Assembly (NCBI GenBank): GCA_009602725.1
Contig: WELB01000008.1
Location: 1,234,322-1,298,321 of the forward strand
Origin: Spirogloea muscicola
Lineage: Eukaryota; Streptophyta; Zygnematophyceae; Spirogloeales; Spirogloeaceae
Direction of reading: 5' to 3'
DNA length: 64,000 bases
Position 1 is the stretch's first letter, and the number at the start of each line of letters is the position of its first letter. Below the pieces are notes generated by a model that had not been told where the DNA came from, made no database searches, and saw only the letters and a program-made list of their open reading frames with translations. Shown in pieces: positions 1 to 12,307 of this stretch. Both the position numbers and the translations under genes were made by a program.

Positions 1-1932
1 AAATGGCATGGAGGATGGGGCTCATGTTCGGCTAACGCTGACAAGGGGCAAGAAGGTCACGTCTGGAATGAGCCCAGAATTCAATAGATATGGCCACTGT
101 CTGATTGTGCTAGCGGAGTGGAAGCCTCCTGTGTACAACAACTCAGCTGGTATCAAGCTGACAACTGCATCAACAAGAAGGAATCCTCCCCAGGTTGATC
201 TACACTTTCTGAACTGCTCATTCAGTCGAGGTTATTTGTCCAAGTTAAGACTATCTTAGGGTCACCACTACGACATGGGTTGCTTGCTGCTGTTACTGGG
301 GAAGTCGTTGCTTTACACGATAGACCAGAGCTAATGATCTTATAGGACCTGTAGGTGGGTGTGAGGGCAGACACTGAGGGGCACGTACTTATGATCTACA
401 CTCACAGAGAAGCGGTAGAAACTACATGCAAGTGACTATTGGACTTACCCATGGCTGCGTTCTGTTGGCAGTGCGTTGACTCAAAGATCCATCACAATAA
501 TCTCATCAACAACATCTTGGCAAAAGTAGAGGGCAACAATGCAGGAGCAGATGATGCTCTGATGCTGGACATCGAAGGCTTTGTGTCAGAGACAAATGCA
601 ACGAATGTGTTCATGGTGAAGGTGAGGACACATGAGGTGCTCCTGAAATCATAAGATTGTCTTCACCACTGCCGCTCTGTTCTTGCACTCTGCCAAGTGA
701 CAGTTGGGCTGTCCTTACAAGCCACCACATCATAACATCTACTTCTCTGAGATTTAAGATGCAAGTACTTGTGTAGGCAAGTTAGGCAAGTTATGAACAA
801 GCTACTGAAATGACATGCACTAGTCACTGTCCTTTTCATCCCTTTGAGTCTGTCTGGCTAGTCGAAGTTGTGCACATCTTCTCTTTGCACTTGGTGATTG
901 CAACAGAGAGGGAAGCTGCATACGCCTCAACCAGACTACTGTTTACCTGGCATCACACGCCAAACAGTCATTGATATTGCACTGCAGATGGGACTAGATG
1001 TGAAGGAAAGAAGGATCAGGTAGTGCTGATCATCAAAGCTCTCGAGTGCGTTGCAAGAGATTTGCCATTTTCTTTGATATTGCACTGCAGATGGGACTAG
1101 ATGTGAAGGAAAGAAGGATCAGGTAGTGCTGATCATCAAAGCTCTCGAGTGCGTTGCAAGAGATTTGCCATTTTCTTCCTTACACTTGACCAAAAACAGC
1201 ATTGGGACTTGTCTCTAAATACACTCCCAGCTCCTTCACTGTAAAGGCTTCAGTAAATCATGCAGGCTGGTTTGCTAGTGAGACTGGTCCTCGGCACATT
1301 CTCGTGGTTGTTCAAATGGCAGATCATGTGAGCCAGGATGTGAGAAGCTTCCCACAATCACGGCGCATCTTCTTATCTTCTGATCTTCTTATCTCTGTTC
1401 AGCTTATCAGAGTTCCATTCTGCTGATGAAGTCTTCACCACGGGGACCATGGGGGAACTGAGCCCTGTAGTTGACCTTGACAACCGCAGGTTCATCCCCC
1501 ACCCCATTGACTTTCGTATGGTCATCATCATGAAAATCTGTCCCAAATTGTCCCAACACACTCGGATATACAATACCATCTAGGTCCCAAATACGAGACA
1601 CGATCCTGAAATATGCTGGTTGTGAGCTTGTAAGCCTTTGTACTCCTGTATGTATACTCTTCACTTGGAGTATCTTACATGCGGATCTTCATCCCATCCC
1701 ATCCCTGACTTGAAAATAATTATTTATTACTGCTTTGGCACATTCTAGCACTGTGCCCTCTTTAGCCCTGCAACCTTATTTCGGTGATTGACTTAACATG
1801 TCTGTGCTGCTTGATGTGGCCAGAATAGGTGATGGTTCTGTGGGGCCAATTACAAAGCAATTGCAGAACGCCTACCAAGCGCTTGCACAAACCAGTGGAG
1901 TTCCTTTACCATTTGCGAAGCTGTGCGCCTAG
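1..1932 (+). CDS. Class IV PLP aminotransferase (BCAT / D-amino-acid aminotransferase-like), 5' partial
   Basis: This is the C-terminal two thirds of a fold-type IV pyridoxal-phosphate aminotransferase, closest in memory to the plant protein At3g05190. Exons read as <1-193, 472-621, 907-1019, 1403-1489 and 1824-1932, with phase conserved at every junction. The protein reads GAHVRLTLTRGKK, then RRNPPQ joined to CVDSKIHHNNL, VSETNATNVFMVK, DYCLPGITR, RRISLSEFHSADEV, TTGTMGELSPVV and GDGSVGPITKQLQNAY, ending LPFAKLCA. The Lys in DSK should be the PLP-binding lysine, and SETNATN and GTMGE are family phosphate- and substrate-loop motifs. The 5' end lies outside the window. Substrate preference (branched-chain, D-amino acid or aminodeoxychorismate) cannot be told from this part. 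The third exon's 3' half and its splice donor are duplicated in tandem in the following intron. Confidence 0.85.
971..1176 (+). repeat. Perfect 103-bp tandem duplication of an exon 3' end with its donor site
   Basis: Bases 971-1073 and 1074-1176 read the same. Each unit holds the last 49 nt of the coding exon ending at 1019, the GT donor and 54 nt of intron. The second donor is at 1122/1123. A unit of 103 is not a multiple of three. Confidence 0.95.
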
Positions 1933-2804
1933 CACAAACATAGGTGTCGACAGACCTGCTCTTTGAGTGGACCTGCTGTGAGGAGACAGGCTCTTTACCA
2001 GCAAAGACAGGTGTAGTAGCTCAAGCACAAGCGGTGTGTAACCAGTACTGGTCAGCTACAGAGACGTCAGCGAGACTCTGCAGATTCTGTCTTACCTGCA
2101 GCTCTGGCCCATGTCCCATCACTAAGAAGCAGATAGTCTCACTTTTGCCCTTGTTGATGCTATGTGATTTCCGCATTGCTTCAAAGTAAAGCAATGTGCA
2201 ATCGCATATACAGCACAAGAATGCCATGGTCCTAAAATGCCAGTGAGCAATTGACGAACCAAATAAAGTCTGGTCGCGAGACCCTCCTTGCGCAAGTGTA
2301 GCATAGATGGTCTTGTGCCCAGGACCCTCTCTGCGACACAAAATATCATTGCTGGTAAAGCCCTCTGAGGTGAAGCCCACCACCTATTACTGTCAATGTA
2401 TAGCCTTACCAGTTGAGGGCCTACCCACTCGCTAATGAGAGGCATTCCAGTAAGTACTTATCAGGGACTGCCGAAGAAGACATCAGATGAGGTGGGTCTC
2501 AACGGCTGCTGCTTTGTGTTCTGTTACAAGAGCCTGAGCTGGAGCAGGAGTTCGCTTTAGTACAGAATCTGACATGCAAGAGCATGTGAAGCGTTTCTGA
2601 ATGAGCACGCACCTGCCATGCACATAGAGCAAAGGATCCCAGCTCTGAATACTGACAAAATCAAGATGCACAGCCCAGGCCTGAAGCCTCTCCAACACAG
2701 TTACGAGCATGCCAAGTACTTAACGACTATTTGGAAAGGACCAGTTACATTCGAGATCTGGCAGTAATGTCATGGCTGCCTTACAATGTAACTTAAGGGC
2801 CTGC
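1933..2804. other. Intergenic / 3' UTR region without a recognised gene
   Basis: This stretch lies between the convergent ends of the aminotransferase (+) and PRP5 (-) genes. Open frames on both strands (for example 2021-2445 minus) show no family I recognise and no consistent splice structure. It is best read as two facing 3' UTRs plus spacer. Confidence 0.5.
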
Positions 2805-5800
2805 TTACAGCACCGAATACTTTCCGGGTGCACTGGGGGCAGGGCCATAACCGACCGAGCTTGTCTCCTCCAAGAGGCGTTTCACCTCAACCTTTGCTTT
2901 CTTCACAGACGCCTCAGTCGGCCCTTCAATGAACAGGTAGAGGCGCTTCTCGCCCGGCGCAGGCTGCTTGCCCTGCGGGACATACACGCCCCTAGTGGTA
3001 ATGGCGGCACCGGTCCAGTCTGAGATCTGGCCCAGCGCGTCCTTGTGCGTGACCTTCCACCGAGCATGCTGCGGGAAGTCGTTGATCTCCAGCTCTGCCT
3101 CGTAGTGTTCTGGCACGCTTTCCTGCGCAAACTTGGATAGGTTGTGCTTCAGAGACAGCGCCGCCGCGAGTGCCGCTGCCCGCGCTGCACCCTCCGCCGG
3201 ATTGATGGCCGGCGAACCGGCCGGCAGCCCCATAGGGGCCATTGGCCAGGCTGTGCCTGCCGGCGCCTGGCTGAGGCCTGGGACCTGGCCAAGTATGCCA
3301 ACGGGCGAGCCCGCCGGCGCCGATGTATGTGCCAGCTGCGCCATCTGGAGTGCCGCCTGCAGCTGGGGGTTGGCCGAGGCAGCGGTCGCGGCAAAGTTGG
3401 ACAGCTGTAACGGCGGTACACCGCTTCCTGCAGGCTGGTTCTGGGCATTAGCCAGTACGGCGGCCTTGGCGGCCGCTGTGAGAGCCGCCACCTGGGCCTC
3501 GGCGTTGGCAACCGCATACTCCCCCGTGCCCGCCACCTTGCGGATGCCCTCATTGTCAGACTCCTCGTCAGATTTATCCTCTTCCTCCTCATAACCATAC
3601 TCCTTGGCCTGTGCAGCAGCCAGGTTAGGGACACGAGGGTGTCTGAAATCAACTGTGTTATACAGGTAGTAAGTGTTCCACCTCTGCAGACATGTTCTAT
3701 CTAGATCAGCCTCAAAAATGGCTCACAGCTAGCAAGATGGGCAAAGTACCTGAGCCTTCTTCTGGGCCTTACGAGCATCCTCCTCCTCCTCATTGAATTT
3801 GAAGCCGCTGCCGCCGTATCCGCTGCTGTGCATCTGCTCCGTTCCACCTTTCACCTTCTCCATGAAGGTATCCGCCATCGCCTTTAAGTCCTCCGGAATT
3901 GGCTGCAGCAGCAATCATCTACAGCTCAGTCCTAGATAATCTGCCGTGGTGATCAAAGCAACCCATGAAGAAAGCCAACCACAAGCTTCAATAAGCTCAA
4001 CTTAAAACAAGAAGCTATAAGACCCAAGTCTGGCTTGTGCTCATTGCTAATTTCACCTGCCCAGAAAGCTCCAGAGCACGGAGCAGGTCTGGTGCAAATT
4101 TTTCCTCGTCCGGTGCAATAAACGTGACAGCCACACCCTTCTTGCCAGCTCTGCCGGTTCTCCCCACTCTGTGGACATAGTCTTCATAGTGATTTGGCAC
4201 GTCATAGTTCACAACCAGCTCCAGCTCCTTAACATCCAGCCCCCGAGCAGCAATGCTGCACAGAAAGATACGAGGACATACCAATGCTGAGTCTGGCAGA
4301 GGGCTGGCAATCATGAGACTGGCAAGCCTGATGGTGCTTGCCACTTGCAAATATTTCCAAGCACACCAGGCTGATGAGCAGCGACAACCCTTTCTGTTTT
4401 GAGGTTGTGCTGTCGTTACCTTGCCGCAAATTAGCGGGCCATGCAACCATCCCCAACAACAGCATCCTGCCAAAGTAACCGAGACCCTAATCAAGAGCAC
4501 TAACAAATGACCCCCAGCAGGTGCCGACGCGGCATGCAGATCATCAAACATAACCAAGGTCCGTGGGCACAATTCCTACTTACTTCTAGAAGTAGCCCAG
4601 CTCATTGTCATTGTCAAGAGAGGCGGATTGGTAAGGTGAAAGAGATAACATACCTTGTGGCTATGAGCAGATTGCAAACATTCGCCTTGAAGTCGGAAAT
4701 TGTGGACTCTCGGTCAGTCTGATCCTTTGCACCATGCAGCGAGAGGCAGGGGTAGCCTGCCTTGAGCAAGTCGCGGAATAGGCTGTCGCACTTGTCCTGG
4801 GACTGCACAAAGACCAGGATCTTGCCCTTCTCGTACCACTCCCCAAGGAGCTCGAGCAGGCGGAGGAATCGGGCATCCCCGTCGGAAGGCCGAATCTCCA
4901 CCGTCTGCACAATGTCCTTGTTTGCAACACTCCTGCCGCCAATCTGCCAGCACGCAGCGTCATAGTAACATCAGTACTTCTCCAGGCAAGCAACTGTCGA
5001 TCCATCTTCTGGTACTTGTGCAGGGAACCCGTACAGTACATACCTCCCAGTCTTTCAAAAGTGCACCCAACAAGACTTAAACAAGGGTCACACTCTTGCA
5101 CAACAACTTACTGGTGGTCTGAAAGAAAGAACTGCAATAACTGTGTAAGTAATGAGCTCACCTGTATCTCAACCGGCTTGTTAAGGACCTTGCGTGCTAA
5201 GATCTCCACTTGGCGGGGGAATGTTGCCGAAAACAGGACCGTTTGCCTATCGGGGCGTGTATTCTGCACGATGCGAGTGATTTGGGGCTCAAACCCCAGG
5301 TCAAACATCCGATCGGCTTCATCCATGACCAGGTACGTGACCCTCCGCAGATTGGTAATTTTGCCGTTGGAAGTGCAGAGGATGTCAATCATGCGTCCTG
5401 GCGTGCAGACCACAATCTCCGCGCCCCTCTTGAGATCACTGATCTGCTGTGCCACTCCAGAACCTCCGTAAACAGGCACGCAAGCAAGGTTGAGATGCTT
5501 GGCAAACTTCTTGACGTCATTATAAATTTGCTGGACAAGCTCTCTCGTGGGAGCCATGATCATTGCGACCGGCCCATCCCCTTGAATGATTGTCGGCTGG
5601 TCCATAATGTGCCGCAGCATAGGTAGAACGAAAGCGAGAGTCTTGCCAGACCCCGTCTTTGCAATGCCGATGCAGTCTCTGCCGCTCATGATCACCGGAA
5701 TGGCCTGCGCCTGGACAAGGAGCAAGCAAGCTGAGACTTGCGTTGCTGCTTGGCTCCGCGGACTCACCTTATGCATTATGTCATACCAAAGGCAGGCCTA

Positions 5801-7540
5801 ATTTCTTGTACTTATGTAACTTCATCAGAGCATGCGCAGTGAGTGAAAACTAGAGTACCTCCGCACCCAACAAATGCAACACGAGGAAGAACTGTTGCGA
5901 ACCTGAATTGACATGGGTTTCTCAAAGCCGGCCTTCTTGAGGACATCAAGTATCTTGCTTGAGAGGCCTGTCTGCGGCCAGGTCTTGATCGGCTTGGGGA
6001 CTTCCTTGCCGTGTATCTTGAGCTCCAGCCCCTTGCGGTACGCATCCACCTCCACCTGTGGCCAGCGTGTCATCTCCTTCACCTCGATGTAAAAGTTCTT
6101 CCGGAAGGGCTCGTAGTTGATCTTGGAGTGGTCGACCGCCGGCAGCTTGTCCGCCTTGGTCCTGCCCGCCACGCGCTTGAGGAACTCGCTGTCCTCCTCC
6201 TCCTTCTCGGGGGCCGCGTCCTCGTCATCGCTATCATCCTCCTGCCCGTCGCCTCCGCGCTCCCTGTCCGACTCGGAGTCCTCGCCGGGCATGATGCGCC
6301 CCACCGGAGCCAGCTTCGCCACAGGAGCCCGGGGCGGCAGCCTGGCCTTGGGGCCGCCCTTCATGTGCATGACAAACCCGCCCGGCTTGCCATTGACCAG
6401 GTGCGCCTTGGGGCCGCGCTTCCCCTTGGCCGGCAGCGGCGGCGCCCGCTCTGGGCTGTCCTCCTTGGGCTTCCTCATCGGCGGGCCCGTCCCCACCGTG
6501 GCCTTCGCATCTCCCGGCCCTCGTTCACTGGCAGCATCGCTTGCAGCCGCGTCCTCGAGGTCCTTGACCTGCGGGAGAACCATGCTGTTCATGAATGCAT
6601 CCAAGGGGTCCAGGTCGTCCTCCTCCATGGGCGTCGCGTCAACCTCCTCCTTGACCGCAGCGGCGCTCGGCGCCTTCTCATGGAGGCTGCCATTGGCCTC
6701 GAGCGGATGATCCTTGTCGACATCACTGGCCTTGGCTTCGTCCTCCTCGTCCGACTCCTCCTCGTCCAGCGTCCACTTCTTCGCAGCAGCTCCCTCGTCC
6801 TCCCCGTCGACCGCCGAGCTCGCCTGCGCCGCGGAGGTGCCGGCCGCCTGCGCAGCCTCCTCCGCCTCCTTCCTCCGCTTGGCCTCCTGCCACTCCCGCA
6901 CCTTGCGCCGCCGCTTCTCCATCTCGTCCCCGAGCTTCTGCTGCTCCTCGGCGGCCAGCTCCTCGGCGGTCTTCCTCGGAGCCCTCTCCCTGTCCTTGTC
7001 CTTGTCCCGCTCCCTGCCGGTGCGCTCCTTGTCCCGCTCCCCACCGCCGTCCTCCTTGCGCTGCCGCTTCCTCTCCCGCTCGACATCCTCGTCGTCGCCG
7101 TCTTCCGCCTCGCCGCCCTTGACGCGCTTGCTGGCGCGCTCCCGCTCGCGCTGCTTGCGCTCCTTGTCCTTGCGGCGCTGCCGCTCGCGCTCCTTCTCCT
7201 CGCGCGCCCGCTCCCGCTCCCGCTCTCGCTCCTTCTCCTTCTCCCGCTCCCGCTTCTGGTCGCGCTCCCGCCGTTCCCGCTCCTCCCTGTCCCTGTCGCG
7301 GCCGCCGCGCTCGCGCTCGCGCCCTCCCGGCGCGCGCTCCCGCTCTGGCTCGGCCTCCCGCTCCTCCCTGCCCCTGCTCTCCGGCCGCTCCTTGTCGTCC
7401 CGGAGGTCATCGCCATCGCCGAGTGGCTCCCGCTTGCGCTTGCCGTCGCGCCCGCCCTCCTCCGCCGCGTCCTTCATGCGGATGCGCACCTTGTCGTGCT
7501 TCCCGCCCTTGTCGCTCGTCCGCTCCCTGGCCTTGTCCAT
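2805..7540 (-). CDS. PRP5: DEAD-box spliceosomal RNA helicase, PRP5/DDX46 type
   Basis: Six exons (7540-5903, 5710-5162, 4943-4654, 4255-4057, 3902-3750, 3608-2805) give 1210 residues with phase kept throughout. The first ~200 residues are a highly charged Arg/Glu/Asp/Lys tract typical of the DDX46/PRP5 N-terminus. An acidic linker and [11 protein letters not shown] follow, then the helicase core: Q motif (KPMSIQ), motif I AKTGSGKT, Ia PTREL, GG and TPGR, motif II DEAD, motif III SAT, then [12 protein letters not shown] and motif [10 protein letters not shown]. The C-terminus is alanine-rich and ends in a KH-like segment ([15 protein letters not shown]...). Family knowledge: PRP5 is a nuclear ATPase acting on U2 snRNP at the branch site during prespliceosome assembly. 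The ATG at 7540 is the first in frame. The gene diverges from ENY2. Confidence 0.93.
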
Positions 7541-8069
7541 GGCCCTGACCTGCGAAGCCTGCCACGGGGTTGCCGGCGCGTCGCAGCAGCCGCCGCCGCC
7601 GCGGCCGGCGCCTCCGCCGTGGAGGCCGCCGGAGCTGCGAGCGAGCCCCCGCTCTCCCAGCTCCCTCTGCCGGCTGACAAAGCAGATCTCTGTACCGGCG
7701 GCGGCGGCGGCGGCGGCGGGAGGCTGAGCCCCGGCAAGGAGGGCAGTCGCTCGGCGGCGGGGCCACCGCCGGCGCCNNNNNNNNNNNNNNNNNNNNNNNN
7801 NNNNNNNNNNNNNNNNNNNNNNNNNNNNNNNNNNNNNNNNNNNNNNNNNNNNNNNNNNNNNNNNNNNNNNNNNNNNNNNNNNNNNNNNNNNNNNNNNNNN
7901 NNNNNNNNNNNNNNNNNNNNNNNNNNNNNNNNNNNNNNNNNNNNNNNNGGCCGCCGCCGTCGCGCCGTCGCGCGCCGCCGCCAGAGCCGCGGCCCGCGAC
8001 GAGCTCCGAGCACCGCCCTTCGCCAGGCCCCTCTTGCGCTCCGGCAGCTCACGGCCGCGGCCTCTGCAG
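7541..8069. promoter_or_regulatory. Divergent PRP5/ENY2 promoter region, interrupted by an assembly gap
   Basis: This GC-rich spacer between two head-to-head genes contains GCC/GGC triplet runs on both sides of the gap. No TATA box is visible. Both start regions lie within ~530 bp, so a shared promoter is an inference from layout only. Confidence 0.5.
7777..7948. other. Assembly gap (172 N)
   Basis: This is a run of N in an extremely GC-rich stretch. Open frames reported across it carry unknown residues and are not real. It probably hides the 5' exon or start codon of ENY2. A single N also occurs near 30642. Confidence 0.99.
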
Positions 8070-9050
8070 GAAGCCTTCGTCCATCAATCGACCGCCGACG
8101 CCGGAGGTGGAGGACGAGCAGGTCGCCGCAGCCTCCAAGCCGACGCTGCAGGAGGCCATCAACATCAAGGTGCGCCGGCTGAAGCGGGCTTCCTCGAGGA
8201 ATCCCTCGTCAGACACCTCGCGCAGCCGCCTCCTTCGGGTCGCCGCGTGGGAGCTGCAGGCCCTGCATCACGGCTAGCGACTTGTTGCACAGCGCCCCAA
8301 TTTCATGTACAGAACGGCGTCGCAGTTCCTGCGAAGCACTTTGGTGCTGGCTCGCCAGCACACAACCGTTAGCAGACGCTCTGTAAGCCGAGCTGATACG
8401 TTTCGCGGGTTACACGCGCCCAGCTCATTGAGTCCGGCGAGAAGGAGCGCCTCAAGGAGCTGCTCAGAGAGCGGCTGATCGAGTGCGGCTGGCGCGACGA
8501 GCTCAAGGCGCACTGCCGGTATTGGATAAGGAACCAAAATAATCTCGCACATGTCCTCGTCATGTGGCTTGGTCAGGGACGGTCGCGTACGTGTGCTGCT
8601 TGTGTAGGGTTCCTCAGACCTCCTCCTTGATTGCGACTGCCTTTTGGGCTTCGCTGTGCAGGACTTACACGAGAACAAAAGGACGGCTTAATGTAACTGT
8701 GGATGACCTTGTCCAGACTATCACTCCAAAGGGGCGAGGTCTGCAAGCCTAGCCCTCAGCCTCTCCTTACCTCATGTCCATCAATTGTAGCTGTTTCATT
8801 CATGAAAAAGGGAGTATTTAAGCTGTGGCAAACTGGAACATGCAACAACTGCAGCTTTTCGAGTCCATGTAACATCAGTCTGACCCAGCGTTGTTAATTG
8901 GTCAATTAGACACACTAGGAAATGAGACGATTGAGCAGTTGTCAGAGACTCACATCAGCACGTCCTGCTTTGGCTGCACCAGCTATGGTCCCTGACGAAG
9001 TGAAAGCAGAGCTTCTAGGAAGGATACGAGCTTTCCTCCTGGAGCAGTAA
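8070..9050 (+). CDS. ENY2: ENY2/SUS1-like transcription and mRNA-export factor (5' end unresolved)
   Basis: Exons read as 8070-8169, 8424-8518, 8662-8738 and 8983-9050. The protein reads [91 protein letters not shown] and [10 protein letters not shown]. This matches the whole ENY2 family: a small helical protein of the SAGA deubiquitinase module and the TREX-2 export complex. Plant homologues begin with a Met a few residues before the SINRPP motif. Here CTCTGCAG at 8062-8069 looks like a splice acceptor, so a tiny first exon with the ATG should lie upstream, probably in the gap. Phases 0, 2 and 1 agree at the three junctions. It is divergent from PRP5. Confidence 0.92.
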
Positions 9051-9578
9051 CAAGAAGTCTTACAAGCATGCCAGTAGCTTGAACGTAGATGATACATTCT
9101 TGCCAGTAGCTTGAACTTAGATAGGGAGAGCTACAGCAAGCCAACAGTCCAGGCACAAGTCAGGCAGACTGGCAGATGCTAAACAGGCATGCTATGCTGT
9201 TTCTGTAGTGGCTGGTTGTGAGCAAGTTTTGCAGGAACATATTGATGGAACCACTTTGATGTAGTTCTTGGTTGGTTGGTTGGAAAGGACAGTGCGTCTG
9301 CTTGCAGAGAGCCTTTCTTGTCCACTATATTTAGTGAGCTCAAGATCAAAGAATTACTGTGCAGCATTGGAATAGTCATGGTCGTAATGGACGACTGTAT
9401 TCAATTGTACATGTATAAAAATTGTAGAGAGAGCTTTTGCTGTTGTCCAAGTCTTGCAACGCTTTTCGACGAGCGCATCTGCTGCCATACGACTCATGGC
9501 TCTGTGATGATAACTAGGAGGAAGCTTGAGGATTTTGCACAATATGTACAGACCGCAGTCCACATCCAGTGGACTATC
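9051..9578. other. Intergenic spacer between convergent genes, with a 32-bp duplication
   Basis: No gene is recognised. Near 9066-9122 a segment containing GCCAGTAGCTTGAAC is present twice with minor differences. Confidence 0.5.
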
Positions 9579-12270
9579 TCAATGCATCATGAACTGAAGG
9601 TTCAGTGGGAGAGGCTCCCTTGCAGGCGGACCAGGGGGGTCAAAGCTGGTGGGAAGCCGCGGTGAAGTCGGCCTTGCGGAGGAGCCAAGGGTGGGTGGCA
9701 ACACCATCTTGGCCTTGCTAGAAGCCTTTCCAGTGGCTGGTGGCTGCTTGGGAGAAGCCTCCACACTCTTAAGTAGGGTGGGCTGCATCTTGACCAAGAT
9801 TGAATCTGTACCCGAGCCCAAGGACGAGGGCACCTCCATGCTCTCAGGACCGTGAATGTTCCATATCATGCTTAGCAGCAGCAGCAGGTGCAGCCTGCGA
9901 CAAAGACAGGGGAGGTTTGGGACAATCAGCAACCACTCAAAGGCGAAGACAGGATGGTGCGAGCTTGCCATGTCCCTGCAAGCTGCTCGTGTGAACTGCT
10001 TGTGTCAGACATACACCAGACGTACAAGCACAGTCATACAAACAGCAGAATGATCTCATGCTCTAAGACCAGGTTGCTTACAGGCACCACAAGGTGGTGG
10101 TATACTGTCGTCCCTAAGCTTGCACCAGCTAAGGCAGCCACGGCTGCCGCAGACTTCAGCCCTAGCCCTGCAACCGAAAACGAAGTCAGTGCTCATATGT
10201 ATGCCAACAAAGGTATGCCAACGAACCAGAGACTGTATATTGTCCAAGCTACAGATAAATACAAGTACATGCCAGCATCACCAGGCAACTCGAGTTCAAC
10301 AATGGTAATGGCAATGGTGGTGGCAACGACATCCCTTGAAGTTTCCAGTATACCTGCCACAAAGCCCACAGGGCCACCCACCAGTCCACCAACAGTAGCC
10401 CCAACTATTGAGCTGGCAATGAGACTTGATCCAATCCAGGCAGGGGACACAGATAAAGTCAGCCCCTGGGTCCCCTCTGGAACAGCAGCCGATGCAGATG
10501 ACTTCAGGTTGACCAAGAGTGCAGAGCTTGCCAATGGCGCCATCAGCTCCTTCACAAAGGGCAGCATCTCAGTAGGAGGAGAAGGTGATGCAGGGAGGCT
10601 TTCCTCGCCATTCTCAGCCCCAGAGTACTCATTTGGGGAGGGCTCGCTCAGGATCAGCCCAAGGTCTTCAAGCTCGTCCACTGGCGATGGGCTCCCCATG
10701 ATTGCAATGTCACTAGATGGTGGCTTATGCAGGTTGGTTTTCCTTACGGTCGTCGATGGCTTTGTTCCCAATGACTCATATGGTGCTTCGCCAGCCCAGG
10801 GAGGAGATGCTCGAAGTCGTTCCAGGTTCTTCGTGAGTGACGAGAACACATCAGGTGGCGACCAGGTGCCTTCCCGGTTGGCCCCTGCATTTGCATCACC
10901 TTTGCCTGATCTGGTCAACCCCTGAGAGACATGTGCCACTGTGGGACCTATGGTCAGGTCCAATTGGTTCATGATCTCGCTGCCCACTTCCAGAGGACTC
11001 TTCCACGCCCACCAGGCGCTGTTGCCGAGCTCCGTCTTGAACACTTTCACATCAGCACATGGAGCAGAGCCACCATCCTTCATCTCAGCACCGTTGACAG
11101 CAGTCACAGTCCCCAGGCCCTCTTCCTGAATATGTGCAATCTTCTCTCCAACCCCAGCAGCCTTCCGAGGCTCCCGTGCAGGTACTGCTGCACTGGTGGC
11201 CGCGTCTGCAGCTCCTTGCTGTTGTGGAGTTTCGGTTTTCTGGTGAAGGATAGCTTTGTCTGCCTGCTCAGGTGCAGCAGACTTTGCGCCAGCAGTAATT
11301 TCAGGGGTTGCATGTGGTGCTGCTATCTGGCTGGAAGGCAGGAAAGGATCAATCTTAAGTGCCACTATCTCTGCGCCGCTCCTGCTGCCTGTTGTTCCAT
11401 CCTCAACTTCGCTACTCTCTAGCCACTGTGCAGGACAAGAGGACGTGTCAACAGAAGGCTCACATACCTGCTAAATCATCACTAGCAGCCTAAGCGTGTC
11501 CTTGACTGATGCAGTGGAGTTTGAGTTGGAGCCTCAGCACCCAGAGTGACAGCATTTGCAAAGATGGTCGATGGGACCTCACATGCAGAAGTTGAGAGTA
11601 GCATGACTGTAACATAATTCAAGCCGAGGGAGAGAGCCTGCAATGGAGGTCTAGCATACATAATATCAACTGTCACATTCGACAGCATCCCTGACATTAT
11701 TTGTGGAAGACTGGGTATGCTTGCCTCGTCCTCTTCAGGAGTTTCAAATTCATTCTGGCTGTCCACTCGTGCAGCTTCCGGTGGGCTGCTGTTAGCCCGT
11801 GGCACGAAACCACCTGAAGCGACAGGGGGTGCAGGGCTCCCCTTGGCCATGCTCGTGGTTGCAGGCCCCGGCGTTAGGCATGTCAGCCCACTGGCAGCCT
11901 CCTGCACAGAGTCCTCGTTCTCGAGCACACCGTGGTCCTGGACGCCCATTGGAGTCAGCAGCTCAACGTGGGCCGTGCTGTGTGGGGCCAACGCGGGCAG
12001 CCTCTGGCTTTCACGCACGGCACCGCAGCATGGGGAGGCTGAGGCGGCTGCCGCGGAGCGGCGGTCGCCGCCGCCGTCGCATCCGAGAGAAGGCAAGCGG
12101 GCTCGCGCGGAGCACAGCGTGCGCCGAGGTGGGGCGTGAGTGCGTCGATGGTGGGGGAGCGCCGCGAGGTGGTGGGGGAGGAGGCATCCCGTCGGAGCCG
12201 GGCCGGCATCCGGCGGTGCTCCAGTGTAGATCCTGATCCCCTGATCCCCTGATCCCCCCTTCCCCGCCAT
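9579..12270 (-). CDS. Unrecognised protein with glycine-zipper membrane segments
   Basis: The coding frame reads from an ATG at 12270 through about 11580, then 11425-10282 and 10167-10082, and then a last exon of about 9950-9579. The junctions at 10282 and 10167 agree in phase; the ends of the first and last exons are less certain. The protein is mostly low-complexity (Ser, Pro, Ala, acidic). It carries a hydrophobic stretch ALSLGLNYVTVMLL and, near the C-terminus, a run of small-residue helices: SLIASSIVGATVGGLVGG, GFVAGI, then LGLKSAAAVAALAGASLG. GxxxG spacing suggests two or more packed membrane helices or a hairpin. The tail is Pro/Ser/Lys rich. I do not recognise the family, and localisation is unknown. 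Coding status is inferred from the long frame, matching splice phases and a non-random hydrophobic pattern. Confidence 0.45.
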
Positions 12271-12307
12271 GTGGCGCCCTGACGGCTGCGCGAGGGCCTG
12301 CCGCCTC

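Noticed and set aside
2021-2445. Two overlapping minus-strand open frames after PRP5
   Set aside because: No family resemblance and no splice continuity with PRP5, whose stop at 2805 is well placed; most likely 3' flank.
6011-7750. Very long plus-strand open frames rich in Leu/Pro or Arg/Ser
   Set aside because: They are the mirror of the Arg/Glu-rich N-terminus of the minus-strand PRP5 gene; low-complexity GC-rich coding DNA stays open in several frames.
7474-8052. Open frames passing through the run of N
   Set aside because: Unknown bases cannot contain stops, so the frame is an artefact of the assembly gap.
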